Part shown: positions 18,341 to 26,029 of the stretch, piece after piece | How the letters are laid out: each line of letters begins with the position of its first letter | Position numbering within the stretch: the first letter of the stretch is position 1 | NCBI GenBank assembly: GCA_012517605.1 | Contig: JAAYUS010000047.1 | Location: 1-38,769 of the forward strand | DNA: 38,769 nt | From: Bacteroidales bacterium | GTDB taxonomy: Bacteria; Bacteroidota; Bacteroidia; Bacteroidales; VadinHA17 | Direction of reading: 5' to 3' | The notes under the pieces: generated by a model | What the model was told of the DNA's origin: nothing | Seen by the model: only the letters and a program-made list of their open reading frames with translations | Database searches by the model: none | Translations under genes and position numbers: made by a program

Positions 18341-19684
18341 TTATTTCAGTCTTTCTCTCAGTAATCTTCCGGCTTCCTCATAGCCAGGCTTATTCAGAAG
18401 GGCGAACATGTTTCTTTTGTAAGCTTCCACACCGGGCTGGTCGAACGGATTCACATCGAGTATATATCCGCTGACAGCGCAGGCAAGTTCGAAGAAGTAA
18501 AACAGCTGTCCGATATAATACTCGTTAAGCTTAGGTATTGTTAACAAAATAACAGGAACATTTCCGTCGTGATGTGCCAGAATTGTTCCGGCTTCAGCAT
18601 TATGATCAACTTCCGACAACCTTTGTCCGCTAAGATAATTAAGCTGATCCGCGTTGTCTTCCTCTTTTGGCACCCTCAGCTCCCTTTTTGGCTCAGTCAC
18701 TGAAAGGACTGTCTCAAACATAATTCTCTGTCCGTCCTGAATATACTGGCCAAGTGAATGGAGATCGGTGGTGAAATCCACAGCAGCAGGAAATATTCCC
18801 TTTCCGTCTTTGCCTTCGCTTTCGCCGAAAAGCTGTTTCCACCATTCTGCAAAGTAGTGGAGCTTGGGAGTATAGCTGACCATGATCTCTGTTGTCCTTC
18901 CTGAACGCATTATGAGGTTTCTTGCAGCTGCATAGATCAGAGACAGATTTGTTGAGGCGTCCCTGTTTTTCCTGGTCACTGCCTGCATCGAGGCGGCGCC
19001 TTCCACGAGCATCCTGATATCAATACCGCTTAAGGCAATGGGAAGAAGTCCTGCCGGAGTAAGAACTGAATATCTTCCTCCGATGTTATCAGGTATAACG
19101 AATGTTTCATAACCATTGGCATCAGCAAGCGGCCTTAATGCACCCTTTTTACTGTCGGTAATTGCAACTATCCTTTCCGAAGCTTCCTTTTTCCCAACTT
19201 TCTTTTCGAGATGATTCTTAATTATTCTGAATGCAATTGCGGGCTCTGTGGTTACACCCGATTTTGAAATGACAACAACAGTATAGTTCCTGACATCAAG
19301 TATATCAAGAAGCTCACTGAGATAATCTTCTGAAAGGTTTTGTCCGGCAAATACTATTTCATGGTGCTTGTCTTTCCTGAGGGAAGAAAAAGAATGCGAA
19401 AGTGCTTCAACGACTGCTCTTGATCCGAGATAAGAGCCTCCTATGCCTACAATAACCGTAAGGTCAGAAATGGATCTTAGCCTTTCTGCAACTTTTTCAA
19501 TTCTTTCAAGCTGGGGCCTTATGTCTTCCGGTAAGCTCATCCATCCAAGGAAATCGCCTCCGGGGCCTGTTCCCTTGTTGAGTGTGTCGAGATGCATTAC
19601 TGATTGCTGTGCCAGTGCTAAAATTTCCTCGAATGATATAAAACTTTCTACATTTTTCAGACTTACACTTATGTTTTCTTTCAT
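18341..19684 (-). CDS. pgi: Glucose-6-phosphate isomerase
   Basis: A 447-residue phosphoglucose isomerase that interconverts glucose 6-phosphate and fructose 6-phosphate. The SIS-fold phosphate-binding sites are visible as VIVGIGGSYLGSRAVVEAL and TVVVISKSGVTTEPAIAF. Other conserved parts are DNIGGRYSVLTPAGLLP and AEWWKQLFGESEGK, carrying the glutamate of the proton-transfer machinery. The length fits the short bacterial form rather than the 550-residue proteobacterial one. It is the first gene of a two-gene operon with the PfkB kinase. The ATG at 19684 is just downstream of a terminator and a good -7 box. Confidence 0.95.
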   Translation of the reverse strand: MKENISVSLKNVESFISFEEILALAQQSVMHLDTLNKGTGPGGDFLGWMSLPEDIRPQLERIEKVAERLRSISDLTVIVGIGGSYLGSRAVVEALSHSFSSLRKDKHHEIVFAGQNLSEDYLSELLDILDVRNYTVVVISKSGVTTEPAIAFRIIKNHLEKKVGKKEASERIVAITDSKKGALRPLADANGYETFVIPDNIGGRYSVLTPAGLLPIALSGIDIRMLVEGAASMQAVTRKNRDASTNLSLIYAAARNLIMRSGRTTEIMVSYTPKLHYFAEWWKQLFGESEGKDGKGIFPAAVDFTTDLHSLGQYIQDGQRIMFETVLSVTEPKRELRVPKEEDNADQLNYLSGQRLSEVDHNAEAGTILAHHDGNVPVILLTIPKLNEYYIGQLFYFFELACAVSGYILDVNPFDQPGVEAYKRNMFALLNKPGYEEAGRLLRERLK

Positions 19685-19717
19685 TTATCCTGTCGTTTTA
19701 AAGTTAAATTGAAACTG

Positions 19718-19725
19718 CAAAATTA
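19718..19725 (-). promoter_or_regulatory. Candidate -7 promoter box upstream of pgi
   Basis: The minus strand reads TAATTTTG, an exact match to TAnnTTTG, 33 bases before the pgi ATG and immediately after the terminator of the preceding gene. No TTTG element sits at the expected upstream distance, which would fall within the terminator stem. Confidence 0.4.
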
Positions 19726-19727
19726 AG

Positions 19728-19761
19728 AAAAAGCCGTCAGGATATACCCTGTCGGCTTTTT
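19728..19761 (-). terminator. Rho-independent terminator after the GIN-domain gene
   Basis: A 14-bp stem with one mismatch, AAAAAGCCGTCAGG (19728-19741) and CCTGTCGGCTTTTT (19748-19761), has a 6-base loop. On the minus strand it follows the GIN-domain gene by 34 bases and ends in a T-rich run, separating that gene from pgi. The A/T symmetry means it could act on either strand. Confidence 0.85.
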
Positions 19762-19795
19762 AATACGCAATCAAAAGCTATATGTTGAAAAAGGA

Positions 19796-20515
19796 CTACT
19801 TCCTGTGAATTCCTCCGGCGCTTGACGAATGTGCATCAATATATTTTGGATCACCGCGGTAATTGATGTCGCCAGCGCTGCTGGCGCGGGCTTTGAGTCG
19901 TTCAGTTACAGTGATATCAGCGTCTCCGGCGCTGGAAACAGAAATGTCGGCTTCCTTTACTGTAAGGCCATAGGCATTAAGGTCGCCGGCGCTGCTCAGG
20001 CTGGCTTCAAGCATATCAGCCTCGCCTGAGAGGGTCATATCTCCCGAACTGCTGATATCAATATCGACCTTTTTTGCCTTGAGCTCAAGTTTGATATCGC
20101 CTGCACTGCTCGCTGAAAGTTCAAGTACATCGGCGGTGACAGGCGATTCTCCGATTAGATCTCCTGCACTTAAGGTCTTAAGGGAAGTGATATCCCTCAT
20201 TGTCACATACACTCTTTTCATTTCTGCCTCCCGTATGTTGGCATCTGAATAAACATTCAGAACGCCTCCTCTGATTTCGGTAACTATATATTCATGAAGG
20301 TTTTCGTCAGCTTCTACCGTTATTGACTCGGAGCCGGTCTGCTTCAGATATACATCAATACCGCTGCTTACCCTGATTCCGGTGAATGGCCCGGCTTCCC
20401 TGACCTTCTTTACCACATGGTTATTCCCATACACCGTTCTGCGGATCTGTCCTTCTGCACAGAACGTTATCCCAAATGCGAGAAATATTACCAGGAAATG
20501 TCTCAGATTTTTCAT
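19796..20515 (-). CDS. Exported GIN-domain (DUF2807) beta-solenoid protein
   Basis: A 239-residue protein with a signal peptide (residues about 1-22, cleavage after a CAEGQ-like region). The front part, containing GPFTGIRVSSGIDVYLKQ, is the typical opening of the putative auto-transporter adhesin head GIN domain. The rest has seven copies of SAGD or close variants (SAGD, SSGD, SAGG) at spacings of 18-21 residues, as expected for one rung per turn of a right-handed beta-helix. The family is common in Bacteroidota and its function is unknown; it should be periplasmic or surface exposed. It has its own terminator downstream, and its promoter must lie in the divergent gap before the GH95 gene. 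Confidence 0.85.
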   Translation of the reverse strand: MKNLRHFLVIFLAFGITFCAEGQIRRTVYGNNHVVKKVREAGPFTGIRVSSGIDVYLKQTGSESITVEADENLHEYIVTEIRGGVLNVYSDANIREAEMKRVYVTMRDITSLKTLSAGDLIGESPVTADVLELSASSAGDIKLELKAKKVDIDISSSGDMTLSGEADMLEASLSSAGDLNAYGLTVKEADISVSSAGDADITVTERLKARASSAGDINYRGDPKYIDAHSSSAGGIHRK

Positions 20516-20663
20516 ATCATTTTTGAGTTTATTGATTATTTGAACCAGTTCAGCATAAAGACCGGAAGAAAAAAGGAATGCTGCACAGTGTATGAAAAAG
20601 AATGATCATCCAAATAAAAATTATTTTTTATCTTGGTATACAAACTAATCTAAACTCATCCTG

Positions 20664-22994
20664 ATGAAAGCTTTAATAAGAATATCTGCCGTCTTGCTTA
20701 TTTTTCCCCTTTTTTCAGGCTGCAGAACAGACAGACCTGAAGATCTGAAGCTCTGGTATGAAAAGCCTGCAGGCGTGTGGGAAGAGGCATTGCCCATAGG
20801 GAACGGAAGGCTTGGTGCAATGGTCTTTGGCGGTGTGAAGGAAGACCACATCCAGTTCAATGAAGAGACATTATGGTCAGGGGAGCCTCATGATTATTCG
20901 AATAAAGATGCCCACAACTACCTGGGCAAAATCAGGGAACTGCTGTGGCAGGGTAAGCAGGACGAAGCTGAAAAGCTTGCAATGGAAACTTTTATGAGTG
21001 TACCCTTACATCAGAAGAAATATCAGCCGTTCGGCGATCTGTGGCTTTCTTTCCCTGTGGAAGATAATTTTACAAATTACAGGCGTGAGCTTGACCTTTC
21101 CGATGCAATCTGCAGGACGACATATGAAGCCGGTGGTGTGATCTTCACAAGAGAGTATATTGCAAGCTATCCCGGAAACTCACTGGCAATAAATCTGGGA
21201 AGCAGCCGTAAAGGATCCCTTACTTTTGACATTTCCATGAATTCGGTCCATGAGGATTTTTCTGCTTCTGCAGGACAGGACGGGACAATAAGGCTCAAGG
21301 TAAAGGTGAAGGATGGCGTGCTCCATGGGACTGCGCTGGCGAGGCTGACACTTAAGGGTGGAAAATTAACAGCCACCAGGGACAAGATACATGTTGAGAA
21401 GGCCGATGAAGTGACAATCTGGCTGACCGCTGCAACAAATTTTGTTAACCCGGAAGATGTATCAGGAGATCCGGATTCTCTTTGCGAAACGTGGCTTGCA
21501 GGTGCCATGGCAGACAATTATAAAAAATTCAGAAAGCAGCATATTGATGATTACACGAAATACTTCAGCAGATTTTCAATTTTTCTTGGTAAATCGGGGA
21601 AGGAGGATCTGCCGACAGATAAAAGAATAGACAAGGTACCAGAGGCAATGGACAACTCACTTGCAGCTCTTTATGTCCAGTATGGCCGCTATTTAATGCT
21701 TTCATCCAGCAGGGAGGGAACTTATCCGGCAAACCTGCAGGGAATATGGAACAACAGGCTGGTTCCGGCATGGGACAGCAAATACACGGTGAACATAAAT
21801 ACTGAGATGAATTACTGGCCTGTTGAGATATTGAATATCCGGGAATGTCATAATGCGCTCTTCAGAATGATAAACGAGGTTGTTGCATCAGGCGAAAAGG
21901 TGGCAAGGAACCACTATAATGCCAGAGGATGGGTTTTGCACCACAACACTGATCTCTGGAGAGGAGCTGCCCCGATAAATGCTTCAGATCATGGGATATG
22001 GGTTTCAGGGAGCGGCTGGATGGCACATCACTACTGGGAACATTACCTTTTCAGCCCTGATGAAGAATTTTTACGCGATACTGCCTGGCCGGTAATGAAA
22101 AAAGCTGCATTGTTCTATACAGATTTCCTTGTTCGCGATCCGCAGACAGGATGGCTTGTATCAACACCGTCAAATTCCCCTGAAAACGGGGGTCTTGTCG
22201 CCGGCCCGACAATGGATCACGAGATTATCAAAAGTCTTTTCAAGGCATGTATCAGGGCATCGGAAATATTAAACACCGACCAGTCGTTTGCTGATACTCT
22301 CAGGCAGATGCTTCCTGAAATTGCCCCATATAAGACAGGCAGGTTCGGGCAGTTGCAGGAATGGATGCAGGATATTGACGATCCTGAAAACAAACACAGG
22401 CATGTTTCTCACCTCTGGGGCGTTTATCCCGGAAGGGAAATTAACCAGGAGGAGAATCCTGAACTTTTAGAAGCTGCGAAGACCTCGCTTATTGCACGCG
22501 GCGATGAAGGAACAGGATGGAGCCTGGCCTGGAAAATAAACCTCTGGGCAAGGTTCAGAGACGGAAATCATGCCTGGAAAATGGTCAGCATGCTCTTAAG
22601 GCCTCAGGGTAAATCAATGCAACAGGCAACAGGCGGCGGCTCGGCAGGCGGAGGATCTTATCCCAACCTGTTTGATGCACATCCTCCGTTTCAGATCGAC
22701 GGCAATTTCGGCGGCGCTGCCGGCATCGCCGAGATGCTCCTCCAGAGCCATCTTGATGCTATTGACATTTTACCGGCACTTCCTGAAGGTATTCCGGAGG
22801 GACATGTAAGGGGGATCAGGGCAAGAGGAGGCTTTGATCTTGAATTTGAATGGAGCAGCGGCAAACTGAAAAAGCTTAAGGTCATTTCCACTTCAGGATC
22901 ACCTCTTTTCATAAGATATGCTGACAAAGAGTACAGATCAGAAACTTCCAGAGGGGAGGTCCTTACATTTGACGGAGACCTGACTAAACTTTGA
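20664..22994 (+). CDS. Glycoside hydrolase family 95 lipoprotein (alpha-L-fucosidase type)
   Basis: A 776-residue protein with a lipoprotein signal (lipobox FSGC at about residues 16-19). The N-terminal GH95 beta domain includes EEALPIGNGRLGAMVFGG and QFNEETLWSGEP. The catalytic (alpha/alpha)6 part has NTEMNYWPVEILN (near 380), HHNTDLWRGAAP (near 427), GDEGTGWSLAWK (near 613) and QIDGNFGGAAGIAEM (near 676). By comparison with the Bifidobacterium 1,2-alpha-L-fucosidase, the asparagine of HNTD, the glutamate of DEGTGWS and the aspartate of DGNFG are the likely catalytic residues. The family also includes L-galactosidases. No SusC/SusD pair or other glycosidase is adjacent, so this is a lone enzyme rather than part of a visible utilisation locus. 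Confidence 0.93.
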   Translation: MKALIRISAVLLIFPLFSGCRTDRPEDLKLWYEKPAGVWEEALPIGNGRLGAMVFGGVKEDHIQFNEETLWSGEPHDYSNKDAHNYLGKIRELLWQGKQDEAEKLAMETFMSVPLHQKKYQPFGDLWLSFPVEDNFTNYRRELDLSDAICRTTYEAGGVIFTREYIASYPGNSLAINLGSSRKGSLTFDISMNSVHEDFSASAGQDGTIRLKVKVKDGVLHGTALARLTLKGGKLTATRDKIHVEKADEVTIWLTAATNFVNPEDVSGDPDSLCETWLAGAMADNYKKFRKQHIDDYTKYFSRFSIFLGKSGKEDLPTDKRIDKVPEAMDNSLAALYVQYGRYLMLSSSREGTYPANLQGIWNNRLVPAWDSKYTVNINTEMNYWPVEILNIRECHNALFRMINEVVASGEKVARNHYNARGWVLHHNTDLWRGAAPINASDHGIWVSGSGWMAHHYWEHYLFSPDEEFLRDTAWPVMKKAALFYTDFLVRDPQTGWLVSTPSNSPENGGLVAGPTMDHEIIKSLFKACIRASEILNTDQSFADTLRQMLPEIAPYKTGRFGQLQEWMQDIDDPENKHRHVSHLWGVYPGREINQEENPELLEAAKTSLIARGDEGTGWSLAWKINLWARFRDGNHAWKMVSMLLRPQGKSMQQATGGGSAGGGSYPNLFDAHPPFQIDGNFGGAAGIAEMLLQSHLDAIDILPALPEGIPEGHVRGIRARGGFDLEFEWSSGKLKKLKVISTSGSPLFIRYADKEYRSETSRGEVLTFDGDLTKL

Positions 22995-23002
22995 TTCTTT
23001 GG

Positions 23003-24136
23003 CTAATGCCATTTGAATATCTTAAGCCCGACACTGAAAAATACCACACCTGCCAGCGAAAGAACAAAGACCGGGAAGGCCGCCTCGTTTAATCCTGCTC
23101 CTTCATTGAAAATGCTTCTGACTCCGTCGGTAAGTATGGTAAGAGGAAGCAACTTTATTATGCCAACACTCCAGTCGGGAAAATTCTGGTAACTGAAAAA
23201 TATACCCGAGAGCACCATCATTGGAGTAACGACTGCATTAATAAGACCATTACCGACCTCGGTGTTGGATGTATGTGAGGATACAAATACAGCAATCCCG
23301 GCAAATGCTATGTTCCCGGCAATGAATAATAACAAAAGTGCTGTAAGACTTCCCTGGATTGTCATTCCGAATACAACGATGGCAAAAAGGATCAGGACTG
23401 CAGCTTCGACAAAATTCATTGCCACCCTAACGGTTATCAGGGCAACGAGAAAATGCGACTTTTTCATTGGTGTGGCGACAAGCCGGCGGAGGAGTTTCTT
23501 TGAACGTTTCTCAATGATCCCGTAGCTTATTCCCCACATAGTCGACATCATAACTCCCATTGTAATAAGACCCGGGATCAGAAAATCGATATACCTTGTC
23601 CCCCTGATTGTGAGAGGCCTTATTTCCTGGTTGTTCCGGCCTGAAAGAATTTCATCCCGCCCGATAATATTACGGAGCTTCAAATAAGTCAGTTCCGCAT
23701 CAGAATTGACAGGGTCAAAATTATATTCGGTTTTTCCATTATTGCTGCTTAAAATAAGATTCACCGTCCCTCTTTTCAGACTGACCATTGCCGTTTTCCA
23801 GTCATATCTGTAGAAAAGGAAAAGAGTCTTTCCAAGCTTTTCATCATTTATCTCATACTGCCAGTTGAAATCCTTCCTGGCGTCAGGTTCATTTTTAATG
23901 CATTTATATTCAAGAAAATCCATAAGTTCTGATTTTTTTGAAACGGAATCTGGAGTCATGACCACCGCCACTTTCCTTATTGCTTCAGGTTTCCTTGTGA
24001 ATGCAAGCCCCAGTCCGAGCGACATCAGTATGGGAAAGAGTATGCCCCAGAAAAGCACGCCTGGTTCGCGGGTGAGCTCAAATGACAATGCCTTTGTAAG
24101 CTGCCACAACTGGTTAATTCTTACAGGCTTATTCAT
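23003..24136 (-). CDS. ABC-2 type transporter permease
   Basis: A 377-residue membrane protein with one helix near residues 27-45. An extracytoplasmic region of about 140 residues follows, then roughly five helices in the C-terminal half, including GIIEKRSKKLLRRLVATPMK, the amphipathic coupling region typical of the ABC-2 family. It overlaps the upstream ATPase gene by 8 bases, so the two form one transporter, most likely an exporter of a lipid, polysaccharide, drug or peptide. The protein ends 8 bases from the convergent GH95 stop. Substrate is not predictable from the sequence. Confidence 0.88.
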   Translation of the reverse strand: MNKPVRINQLWQLTKALSFELTREPGVLFWGILFPILMSLGLGLAFTRKPEAIRKVAVVMTPDSVSKKSELMDFLEYKCIKNEPDARKDFNWQYEINDEKLGKTLFLFYRYDWKTAMVSLKRGTVNLILSSNNGKTEYNFDPVNSDAELTYLKLRNIIGRDEILSGRNNQEIRPLTIRGTRYIDFLIPGLITMGVMMSTMWGISYGIIEKRSKKLLRRLVATPMKKSHFLVALITVRVAMNFVEAAVLILFAIVVFGMTIQGSLTALLLLFIAGNIAFAGIAVFVSSHTSNTEVGNGLINAVVTPMMVLSGIFFSYQNFPDWSVGIIKLLPLTILTDGVRSIFNEGAGLNEAAFPVFVLSLAGVVFFSVGLKIFKWH

Positions 24137-24854
24137 TGATACTCCTCCCGGTTAGTGCAACAAAGAGATCATCGAGGGATCTGTAATCCCTAAGGAGATA
24201 TTCAGGTGTCCCTTCGCGGAGGATTGCCCCGTTATCCATGATAACAATGTAATCGCAGAGTGTTTCGGCCTCCTCCATATAATGCGTTGTGAGTATCATT
24301 GAGGTATCAGAGGATCTCTTTAATCCCGAAAGAATGCGCCATATCTCACGTCTGGCATTTGGATCGAGACCTGTCGTAGGCTCGTCCAGAAGAAGAATCG
24401 CAGGCGAGTTGATCAGAGCAATACCGATAGCGAGCCTCTGTCTCTGTCCTCCTGACAGGTTAACCACGTAAGATCTTCTTTTATCCCCGAGGCCGACAAG
24501 TTCTATTATCTCATCGATTCTTTCCTTTCCCAATTCAAAAAAGCTGGCAAACAGGTTCAGTGTTTCAGTCACCCTTAGCTTGTCGATGAATCTTGTCTCC
24601 TGCAATGAAAGCCCTATTATACTGTGAAGTTCATCCTCGTTTCCCTTCCAATGCTTTCCCATGATCATGATATCACCGCTGTCGGGTTTCTGGATTCCTT
24701 CGATCATTTCCACAAGAGTGGTTTTTCCGGCTCCGTTCGGACCAAGCAGTGCAGTAAACTGTCCCCTGGGGATCTTAAGATTTATGCCCTTTACAGCCTG
24801 TACAGTTTTAAATGACTTCCAGACATTGCTGACTTCAATTACCTGTTCGTTCAT
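24129..24854 (-). CDS. ABC-2 transporter ATP-binding protein
   Basis: A 241-residue ATPase with Walker A LLGPNGAGKTTLVEM, Q-loop near SLQETRF, signature NLSGGQRQRLAIGIAL, Walker B ILLLDEPTTGLDP and H-loop LTTHYMEEAETLCDY. This is the DrrA/CcmA-like pattern of exporter ATPases. It starts at an ATG in the gap before the PstS-like gene and its end overlaps the permease start by 8 bases, so it is first in a two-gene operon. It supplies energy for the permease at 23003-24136. Confidence 0.93.
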   Translation of the reverse strand: MNEQVIEVSNVWKSFKTVQAVKGINLKIPRGQFTALLGPNGAGKTTLVEMIEGIQKPDSGDIMIMGKHWKGNEDELHSIIGLSLQETRFIDKLRVTETLNLFASFFELGKERIDEIIELVGLGDKRRSYVVNLSGGQRQRLAIGIALINSPAILLLDEPTTGLDPNARREIWRILSGLKRSSDTSMILTTHYMEEAETLCDYIVIMDNGAILREGTPEYLLRDYRSLDDLFVALTGRSINE

Positions 24855-24989
24855 TAACTAATTTTCATTTGTCTGATGAAAAACAAAATCTGCTGCCATT
24901 TAGTTAAACCGGGATTCAAATTTAACAAAATTGTCTTGAGGGAAATGAACAGGCCCGAATATTCAGGATTCAGGTATGTTATGTAAATA

Positions 24990-25020
24990 TTGACATTTAT
25001 ATGGAAAATTTGTAACTTTA
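24990..25020 (+). promoter_or_regulatory. Candidate promoter of the PstS-like gene
   Basis: TTG at 24990-24992, a 20-base spacer and TAACTTTA at 25013-25020 match the Bacteroidota TTTG-N19/21-TAnnTTTG pattern with one mismatch in each box. The -7 box ends 10 bases before the ATG, so the transcript would be almost leaderless. The same TAACTTTA box at the same spacing is seen before the TPR gene at 36100. Confidence 0.45.
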
Positions 25021-25030
25021 AAAGAAAAAA

Positions 25031-26029
25031 ATGGTCCGTTCGAAAGGAATTATCCTGTTTGTTATTTTATTAACAATTGCAGGCTGCGGTTCTCCGACTT
25101 CTGAAAAAAATGCCACATCTGTTACCGGCACTGCCAAAAAAGACATCAGCGGACAATTTTCGATCAGCGGTGGCTATGCCCTTTATCCCCTGATCAGTAA
25201 GCTGGCCGGCGACTTCATGTCAATTTATCCGGATGTGAAAATTGAAGTCACAAAAGTCGGAACAGGAAAAGGAATTGAAAGCCTTCTTACAGGCAGCTGC
25301 CAGGTTGCAATGATATCGCGTCCGCTGACAGATGAAGAGATAAATGCCGGAATCTGGGTGATCCCTGTTGCAAAAGACGGTGTGGCTCCCATTGTAAACC
25401 AGAAAAATCCCAATATTGAAAGGATTATGGCCCGTGGCCTTAGTCCGGATGAGTTCATGCAGGTATTTTCCTCCGGGTTGAATTTGTTTTGGGGCGAGCT
25501 TCTTGAATCGGATTCGAGGGATAAGGTGACTGTTTACACAAGGGCTGATGAATCAGGTGCAGCTGATATTTTTGCAGCCTTTCTTTATAAAAAAGCTACT
25601 GACCTGAAGGGAATAGGAGTTACGGGAGATGATGAAATGATAATGAGCATCCAGAAGAACCCTCTTTCGATAGGATTCTGCAATTTTACATATGCCTTTG
25701 ACTTGTCAACAGGTGAGAGGAAAAAGGATATTCAGATGATCCCGTGCGACCTCGATTTTGATAATAAGATCGACAGGGTGGAGGAGCCATTCCGCAATCT
25801 TGAAGAAGCCCACAGAAGCCTCTGGTTAGGTTTTTACCCCGATCAGCTATGCCGTGAGCTTACACTGGGAACAATAGGTAAACCCACCGACCCTGCAATC
25901 CGGGAATTTCTATATTTTGTTCTCGGTGAAGGCCAGAAAAGTATCACAACAACAGGATACTGTCCGCTTAATAATGTTTACCTTAATTATTCCCTTGACC
26001 TACTGAAGCAGGAAACAAGTCTCAAATGA
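25031..26029 (+). CDS. PstS-like phosphate-binding lipoprotein, partner of ABC module 2
   Basis: A 332-residue protein with a lipoprotein signal (lipobox IAGC at about residues 16-19). The mature part begins near GQFSISGGYALYPLISKLAG and continues with VTKVGTGKGIESLLTGSCQV and TVYTRADESGAADIFAAF. These resemble the ligand-binding loops of PstS-family phosphate-binding proteins; Bacteroides PstS-like proteins share this SGxxALYP opening. No pstC, pstA or pstB follows. Instead its TGA overlaps the ATG of the large fused ABC transporter as ATGA. Whether it delivers phosphate, senses it or has adopted another anion is open. The family assignment is good and the function uncertain. Confidence 0.85.
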   Translation: MVRSKGIILFVILLTIAGCGSPTSEKNATSVTGTAKKDISGQFSISGGYALYPLISKLAGDFMSIYPDVKIEVTKVGTGKGIESLLTGSCQVAMISRPLTDEEINAGIWVIPVAKDGVAPIVNQKNPNIERIMARGLSPDEFMQVFSSGLNLFWGELLESDSRDKVTVYTRADESGAADIFAAFLYKKATDLKGIGVTGDDEMIMSIQKNPLSIGFCNFTYAFDLSTGERKKDIQMIPCDLDFDNKIDRVEEPFRNLEEAHRSLWLGFYPDQLCRELTLGTIGKPTDPAIREFLYFVLGEGQKSITTTGYCPLNNVYLNYSLDLLKQETSLK

